IMG/VR virus record: IMGVR_UViG_3300032086_003438
Coordinates: 1 to 33,192 of that record
Reading direction: 5' to 3' (one strand)
Source of the DNA: a virus
Length of the DNA stretch: 33,192 bases
Shown here: positions 29,574 through 33,192 of the stretch, piece by piece
How positions within the stretch are numbered: position 1 is the stretch's first letter
Layout of the letters: each line of letters opens with the position of its first letter
Program-made: the position numbers and the translations under genes
Notes under the pieces: generated by a model
What the model saw: the letters and a program-made list of their open reading frames with translations, nothing else
Databases searched by the model: none
What the model was told of the DNA's origin: nothing

Positions 29574-29735
29574 TTAGTCAACTTCTGCTTCTTTTAGCAG
29601 CCTAGGAAATTCGCCCCCAAGCTTCTTCAACGATTTAACAAAAGACTCTAATTTATCCAGCCTATCTAAAATATCGTTTTTAGTTTGTTTTTTTGTGGCA
29701 TTAGGAGTTGAAATTGAATTACTTGCAGTCTGCAT
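29574..29735 (-). CDS. Small coiled-coil protein before TerS, 53 residues
   Basis: A short gene (MQTASNSISTPNATKKQTKN, then DILDRLDKLESFVKSLKKLG) with AGGA 6 bases ahead of the ATG and its stop one base before the TerS ATG, so the two are translationally coupled. A polar N-terminus leads to an amphipathic, heptad-like helix. Perhaps a TerS partner or regulator; function not known. Confidence 0.68.
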   Translation of the reverse strand: MQTASNSISTPNATKKQTKNDILDRLDKLESFVKSLKKLGGEFPRLLKEAEVD

Positions 29736-29749
29736 AATTTGTCCTAAGT

Positions 29750-29998
29750 TTAATTGAAATGTATAGCGCCAATAAGATTTGTTGCAGTAGTGCCAGTTGC
29801 AAGCACTTTCTTTGCTTTAAAAGGAAGAACTGTCCCAGCCGCAACGGCAGAAAAAGTTAATTGAGCATCACTTGGCGTTACCAATACAATATCACCAGCA
29901 CCTCCACAATAGATAGCATTGGCAATCTGTGCAAGATCATTGTCATCATTCGGCGTTATTGAAAACCCTGAACCCGCTGTATTATCCAAAAAAGACAT
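29750..29998 (-). CDS. Small beta-rich virion protein, spike-base-like, 82 residues
   Basis: GFSITPNDDNDLAQIANAIY, CGGAGDIVLVTPSDAQLTFS, GTVLPFKAKKVLATGTTATN: this pattern is widespread in phages and gene-transfer agents as a small spike-base or head-associated protein. AGGGGA precedes the ATG. It lies with the SGNH tail protein, so it may attach that spike. Confidence 0.8.
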   Translation of the reverse strand: MSFLDNTAGSGFSITPNDDNDLAQIANAIYCGGAGDIVLVTPSDAQLTFSAVAAGTVLPFKAKKVLATGTTATNLIGAIHFN

Positions 29999-30009
29999 GA
30001 TTATTTCCC

Positions 30010-31356
30010 CTAAATTCCTATATTTATACCTATTATTAACTGGCTTGATCCAGCGCCACCAATAAAAGATGGCACGCTAAACGCTTGAATGGCCGGAACA
30101 AACTCCTCATCGGCTAAAACGAAATAGCCGTCATTGTTCAAGTGAACACTATCACTAAAATATGTCCCCAAGTTAGTTTGAGCTGATCCGTCAACCCCTA
30201 TCTTAGAGTTAAGATGCAAAGAAACAACGCCGTCTGCATCACCCGGATCACTGATAATGTTCGTGCAATAGCTCTGACGCTCTATTTCATCACCAGAATC
30301 ATATTGAGATGAATCGGTAGCGGTTCCAAGCAAAACATAGACATTTTGATCTAGTTTTAACCTGTCTACATAATCTCTAGTTCTTGTTTCTTTGAGAGGG
30401 TCGCCAGATTGGTTATGGTACTCAAATGTACACACCAGCACTGGCTTTTTGTAAAATTCAGTAGCCCACTCTATCTCAGTATCTACGATATCAAGCATTT
30501 CTTGATAATCTATACCGCCAATGCCTAGATTATGCCAGTATCCATAGGGGATGTTTAGTTGCGTTGATATAGCCGCTTGCTGGCCTAATGTTAGGTTTTC
30601 ATCCCCATCTCCAGAACCTACGCCAGCGGTAATCGAATCACCAAGCCAAGCTAAAATATATGGTGCAGAATCCCAAGGGTAAGATATACCTAAATCATCA
30701 TAAATATCTTTTGTAACCTGCATACACTCTTGAGGGTCTAGAGCCCTATCGATAACATAAGACGCGTAATAGTCACCCTCAAAGGGGCTATATCCGTTAA
30801 ATATATTACCTATAGAGCAATCCTCGGTATTACTGGTGAGGGGATCGTAAGCATCATTGTCTACAGCGGCGCACGTTCCATTAACCCAAACTCTGCGCAA
30901 ATCTCCTATCCCTGAGTAGGAAGGAGCATACACACATATAACAACGACAAGTTCATCATTTGGAACAGGGACAGTGGTTACTGCTAAAGCGTCACCTATC
31001 CTAGAGTCACTGTTGACTTGTCTTATTCCTCGACCGCCAGAAAAACTAGCAAAAATAGTCCCTGATGTCCCCGTTCCCGTGTTCTTTGAGACAGTGATGG
31101 TTGTTAATTCGTTACTAGAAGTGGCTGTATAAAGAGAAGGTAAATCAGCAGCAGCAAAAACCGCTCTACTTGCAGTAGTACCTAAAAATCTAAGCCCCGG
31201 CGCTCCCTGCTCCGAGTTTTCTACGTACGTGACGTTTGAACATGTAGATGTTACAGCGCTATCTACTTGCTCGGTCAATGATGTGACCGAATCACCATCA
31301 TTAAACCCAGTCATAGCACTTACTTCATGTCTAAACACAGACTCATCTAATATCAT
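30010..31356 (-). CDS. Tail spike or fibre with SGNH/GDSL esterase domain
   Basis: 448 residues. Residues about 45-225 form a lectin-like (LamG/concanavalin-type) beta domain. From about 233 an SGNH hydrolase follows: block I WLGDSITAG with Ser241, block II NLGIGG (277-281), block III EYHNQSG (N315), and DSVHLNNDGY with Asp402/His405. It probably removes acetyl groups from host surface polysaccharide during adsorption. The N-terminus (LDESVFRHEVSAMTGFNDGD) would attach it to the virion. It is encoded upstream of terminase, apart from the fibre gene at 13993. Confidence 0.85.
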   Translation of the reverse strand: MILDESVFRHEVSAMTGFNDGDSVTSLTEQVDSAVTSTCSNVTYVENSEQGAPGLRFLGTTASRAVFAAADLPSLYTATSSNELTTITVSKNTGTGTSGTIFASFSGGRGIRQVNSDSRIGDALAVTTVPVPNDELVVVICVYAPSYSGIGDLRRVWVNGTCAAVDNDAYDPLTSNTEDCSIGNIFNGYSPFEGDYYASYVIDRALDPQECMQVTKDIYDDLGISYPWDSAPYILAWLGDSITAGVGSGDGDENLTLGQQAAISTQLNIPYGYWHNLGIGGIDYQEMLDIVDTEIEWATEFYKKPVLVCTFEYHNQSGDPLKETRTRDYVDRLKLDQNVYVLLGTATDSSQYDSGDEIERQSYCTNIISDPGDADGVVSLHLNSKIGVDGSAQTNLGTYFSDSVHLNNDGYFVLADEEFVPAIQAFSVPSFIGGAGSSQLIIGINIGI

Positions 31357-31666
31357 TCATTCATACCTAAACTACTTTTTCCAAAAAAGCAACTCATATA
31401 ATTTATAAATTTTACCACAAATTATATTTTTGTATAACAAAACTGTATATTTTAGATGATTATTTATGTTTGCCCGTATCGTGGGCCAGCCGCTATAGTC
31501 ACCCTAAGCATGAATCCTCAAATTTGATCAGGCTTATCCGCACCGACGGCACCCAAAAAACCGATTTTTCATGCCGTTTACTGAAAACTACAATAGAGTA
31601 GGAGAGGACAGTATCAGGCCTATAGTGCTGGTGTTATTAGCGCCACCGCCAGCCGGGCTAGAAAAT
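31357..31666. other. 310-bp intergenic region with late-gene control signals
   Basis: No gene is evident on either strand; a plus-strand frame at 31571-31843 is a shadow of the 31667 gene. The left end is very AT-rich and holds the candidate promoter at 31421-31449. The right part has several short inverted repeats but no convincing intrinsic terminator. It separates the DUF6745 operon from the structural genes. Confidence 0.6.
31421..31449 (-). promoter_or_regulatory. Possible late promoter, leftward
   Basis: TATACA, 17 bases, TATAAT on the minus strand (4/6 and 6/6), with a start near 31414 and a leader of about 58 bases to the SGNH tail gene. Placed to drive the structural block. Confidence 0.45.
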
Positions 31667-32008
31667 TTAATCTGCTGCTCGTCTAAAACCTTCTGGAGTA
31701 TATTCCCTCTGACGCGTTATTCGATATTGACCGGGAGGGAGCGAAATTGTTTCATGAGTATCAAAAGAACGAAGATGAACAACATTACTTTCTTCCTTAA
31801 CATCTATATAAGAAATAAATTCATTCTCCAAATAAACTTCTGAAAAATCCCCTGATATAACGTGATTATGCCCCGTTTCACTGTGTGCCAAAATGTGATT
31901 ACCATTATTATCAGGTTTTTCTTTAACCAAATCACTCGGAATACTTTTTGCTGAAAATATATTTAAATCACCTTGTGCTGAATATGGATGTTGAAATTTA
32001 ATAGTCAT
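31667..32008 (-). CDS. Conserved partner of the DUF6745 protein, REYTPE protein, 113 residues
   Basis: Starts MTIKFQHPYSAQGDLNIFSA. The middle has a His motif (ILAHSETGHNHVISGD, three His) and the end reads LPPGQYRITRQREYTPEGFR-RAAD. From memory, proteins with the GH-H motif and a terminal 'YRVVRQREYTPE' occur beside DUF6745 genes in diverse bacteria, so the pair travels together; no function is known to me. The His cluster could bind metal. ATG 32008 with AGAG upstream is preferred to GTG 32017. It is the third gene of the operon. Confidence 0.8.
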   Translation of the reverse strand: MTIKFQHPYSAQGDLNIFSAKSIPSDLVKEKPDNNGNHILAHSETGHNHVISGDFSEVYLENEFISYIDVKEESNVVHLRSFDTHETISLPPGQYRITRQREYTPEGFRRAAD

Positions 32009-32024
32009 AATTATCACTCTAAAT

Positions 32025-32117
32025 TTAAAAAATTAATGCCGAAATAATACATAAAATACAAAATACTATCCAACAAGAAAAAATAATATCTATATGTCGC
32101 TGAATGAAATCTCTCAT
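32025..32117 (-). CDS. Small membrane peptide in the DUF6745 operon, 30 residues
   Basis: ATG 32117 overlaps the TGA of the DUF6745 gene (ATGA), and the TAA comes 16 bases before the partner gene's ATG. The peptide begins MRDFIQRHIDIIFSCWIVFC and is a single membrane helix (about residues 10-30) with a charged, cytoplasmic-type N-terminus. The tight coupling implies it is translated. It suggests a membrane link for this operon. Confidence 0.62.
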   Translation of the reverse strand: MRDFIQRHIDIIFSCWIVFCILCIISALIF

Positions 32118-33192
32118 GTTCTAACCTCTGGAATGTACATATCTTCTGTTGTAAAGTTTAGCCACGCCTGAGCCTGACTTGCCCTAACCATATCAGGGGG
32201 GACAGGAAGCGCAAACTCTCGGCCAGTCCCACACATCACTCTAAGGAATTTTTCTTTTCCAACATCTGGCAAATTAACCTCAAGAAGCTCTCCAACAAAA
32301 GGATTTTCATTTTTATCAATGCTTTTTGCTTTCAGCTCAATCAAAATATTGTTCCATCCTACTATCTCACAAGCCGCTCTGCGTTGTTCCATATTAGATA
32401 TGGACAAAGCCGAACTAGCAGTCAAATTTTGACTTAAAATCCAATCTTTAGGAACCTTTACCCCATGCCAAGAATAAACAGAAAAACCATCTCGATACAA
32501 AATAGATGGGCCATTCTCACAATGAAGCCTTTTTTGATCATCAAATTTTATTAATTCTGGCCTATCCTGCATGATCACACAATTCTCATATGGAGCCCAC
32601 CAACCGCAATTTTCAGCTAAATTCATTAGCGGCTTTAATCTTTTGCAATCGACAACCCCCAATTCCAGCATCACATCATAAAAACTAAGCCAGTTAGCAT
32701 CGTGGCAACCATAGACCTGATCCCCGACGTAATCCCAGACTTGAGCCCCGAACTGATCCCCAACCTGATCCCTGACCTTAGCCCTGACCTGATCCCCGAC
32801 CTGAGCCCCGACGTGAGCCCAGACTTGATCCATGACCTTAGCCCCAACCTGATCCTTGACCTGATCCCAGACTTGAGCCCTGACTTGATCCCTGACGTGA
32901 GCCCCGACCTGAGCCCCGGCCTGATCCATGACCTTAGCCCTGACCTGATCCCAGACTTGATCACTGACTTTAGCCCAGACCTTAGTCCCGGCCTGATCCC
33001 CGACGTGAGCCCAGACTTGAGCCCCGGCCTGATCCATGACCTTAGCCCTGACTTGAGCCCAGACTTGATCCATGACCTGATCCCCGACCTGATCCCCGAC
33101 CTGATCCCCGACGTGAGCCCAGACTTGAGCCCCGGCCTGATCCATGACCTTAGCCCTGACTTGAGCCCAGACTTGATCCACGACCTGATCAC
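32114..33192 (-). CDS. DUF6745-type tetrapeptide-repeat protein, repeats and C-terminal domain
   Basis: Continues from the segment at 1-448 across the circular joint. The first part here is about 160 residues of tetrapeptide repeats ([20 protein letters not shown] and so on). The C-terminal 200 residues (GCHDANWLSFYDVMLELGVV, NLAENCGWWAPYENCVIMQD, LHCENGPSILYRDGFSVYSW-HGVKVP, and the end FALPVPPDMVRASQAQAWLN) match the conserved DUF6745 C-domain, which is often preceded by LxSQ-type repeats. Function unknown. Tetrapeptide periodicity with Val at one position suggests an extended helical or solenoid stalk. Confidence 0.85.
   Translation of the reverse strand, partial: DQVVDQVWAQVRAKVMDQAGAQVWAHVGDQVGDQVGDQVMDQVWAQVRAKVMDQAGAQVWAHVGDQAGTKVWAKVSDQVWDQVRAKVMDQAGAQVGAHVRDQVRAQVWDQVKDQVGAKVMDQVWAHVGAQVGDQVRAKVRDQVGDQFGAQVWDYVGDQVYGCHDANWLSFYDVMLELGVVDCKRLKPLMNLAENCGWWAPYENCVIMQDRPELIKFDDQKRLHCENGPSILYRDGFSVYSWHGVKVPKDWILSQNLTASSALSISNMEQRRAACEIVGWNNILIELKAKSIDKNENPFVGELLEVNLPDVGKEKFLRVMCGTGREFALPVPPDMVRASQAQAWLNFTTEDMYIPEVRT
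32714..33192. repeat. 12-bp tandem repeat array with 108-bp higher-order repeat, right part
   Basis: About 40 degenerate 12-bp units. A longer block starting at 32998 is repeated at 33106, 108 bp (nine units) later; over about 83 bases I see a single difference (CATGACC against CACGACC). The array runs over the contig joint into 1-220, for about 51 units (roughly 205 residues) in the circular form. Confidence 0.9.
33106..33192. repeat. Terminal redundancy, right copy (identical to 1-87)
   Basis: Exact copy of bases 1-87; see the left copy. Removing one copy gives a circle of 33,105 bp and restores an uninterrupted reading frame for the DUF6745-type gene. Confidence 0.9.

Noticed and set aside
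31490-31628. Two ACTATAG-containing sites on the minus strand resembling T7/SP6 promoters
   Set aside because: Only the 3' core matches, spacing to the upstream part is wrong, and no single-subunit RNA polymerase is encoded.
32671-33192. Second minus-strand frame ([13 protein letters not shown]...) over the repeats
   Set aside because: Open only because of the repeat periodicity; it lacks the DUF6745 domain and has no start signal.
32714-33192. Repeats read as a CRISPR array
   Set aside because: Units are 12 bp, contiguous and coding, without spacers.
1-33192. tRNA genes
   Set aside because: I saw no cloverleaf-type sequences with conserved T-loop; absence is by eye only.

Overview
The window is a complete or near-complete genome of a tailed phage with a podovirus-type (T7-like) virion. 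It was assembled as a circle of about 33.1 kb: the first 87 bases (1-87) are identical to the last 87 (33106-33192). Every virion module is present: TerS, TerL, portal, scaffold, capsid, adaptor, nozzle, three ejection proteins, fibre, lysis genes. There is no RNA polymerase, DNA polymerase or integrase, so the phage must rely on host transcription and polymerase. Low to moderate GC, host-type sigma70 promoters and Vibrio-type attC sites suggest a gammaproteobacterial, probably aquatic, host; this is inference.

Layout. Only 8281-11390 is on the plus strand: a Rad52-family annealing protein, a coiled-coil protein, small ORFs, a Ref-type HNH nuclease and a RuvC-like resolvase. A divergent promoter region (8141-8280) separates it from a minus-strand HTH regulator. 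Leftward from there come replication genes (an initiator with iteron-like repeats inside it, and a helicase-loader-like gene), a strong promoter at 5782-5809, small early genes, a cassette array, and SSB. Still on the minus strand, and crossing the arbitrary contig ends, is an operon made of a DUF6745-type tetrapeptide-repeat protein, a 30-residue membrane peptide and a conserved 113-residue protein. An SGNH-esterase tail protein follows, then packaging, head, tail, ejection, fibre and lysis genes down to 11380, where they meet the plus-strand block tail to tail.

The main discovery is at 1500-3939: seven consecutive integron-type attC sites bounding seven small gene cassettes, with no integrase in the genome (a CALIN-type array inside a phage). 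Each site has TAAC/GTTA core boxes, an imperfect palindrome, and bulged bases on one arm only, as in Vibrio cholerae VCR sites. The two ends of each cassette are complementary over about 8-12 bases, as expected of circles closed by integron recombination. By the VCR convention the attC top strand is the plus strand, yet every cassette ORF lies on the minus strand, in line with the phage's leftward transcription. In five of the seven cassettes the TAA stop codon is the core-site GTTA read backwards.

Other points of interest are a 15/16 match to the bacterial chromosomal parS site at the start of the small terminase gene, the recently expanded 12-bp/108-bp repeats of the DUF6745 gene, and several small translationally coupled ORFs that standard length cut-offs would miss.
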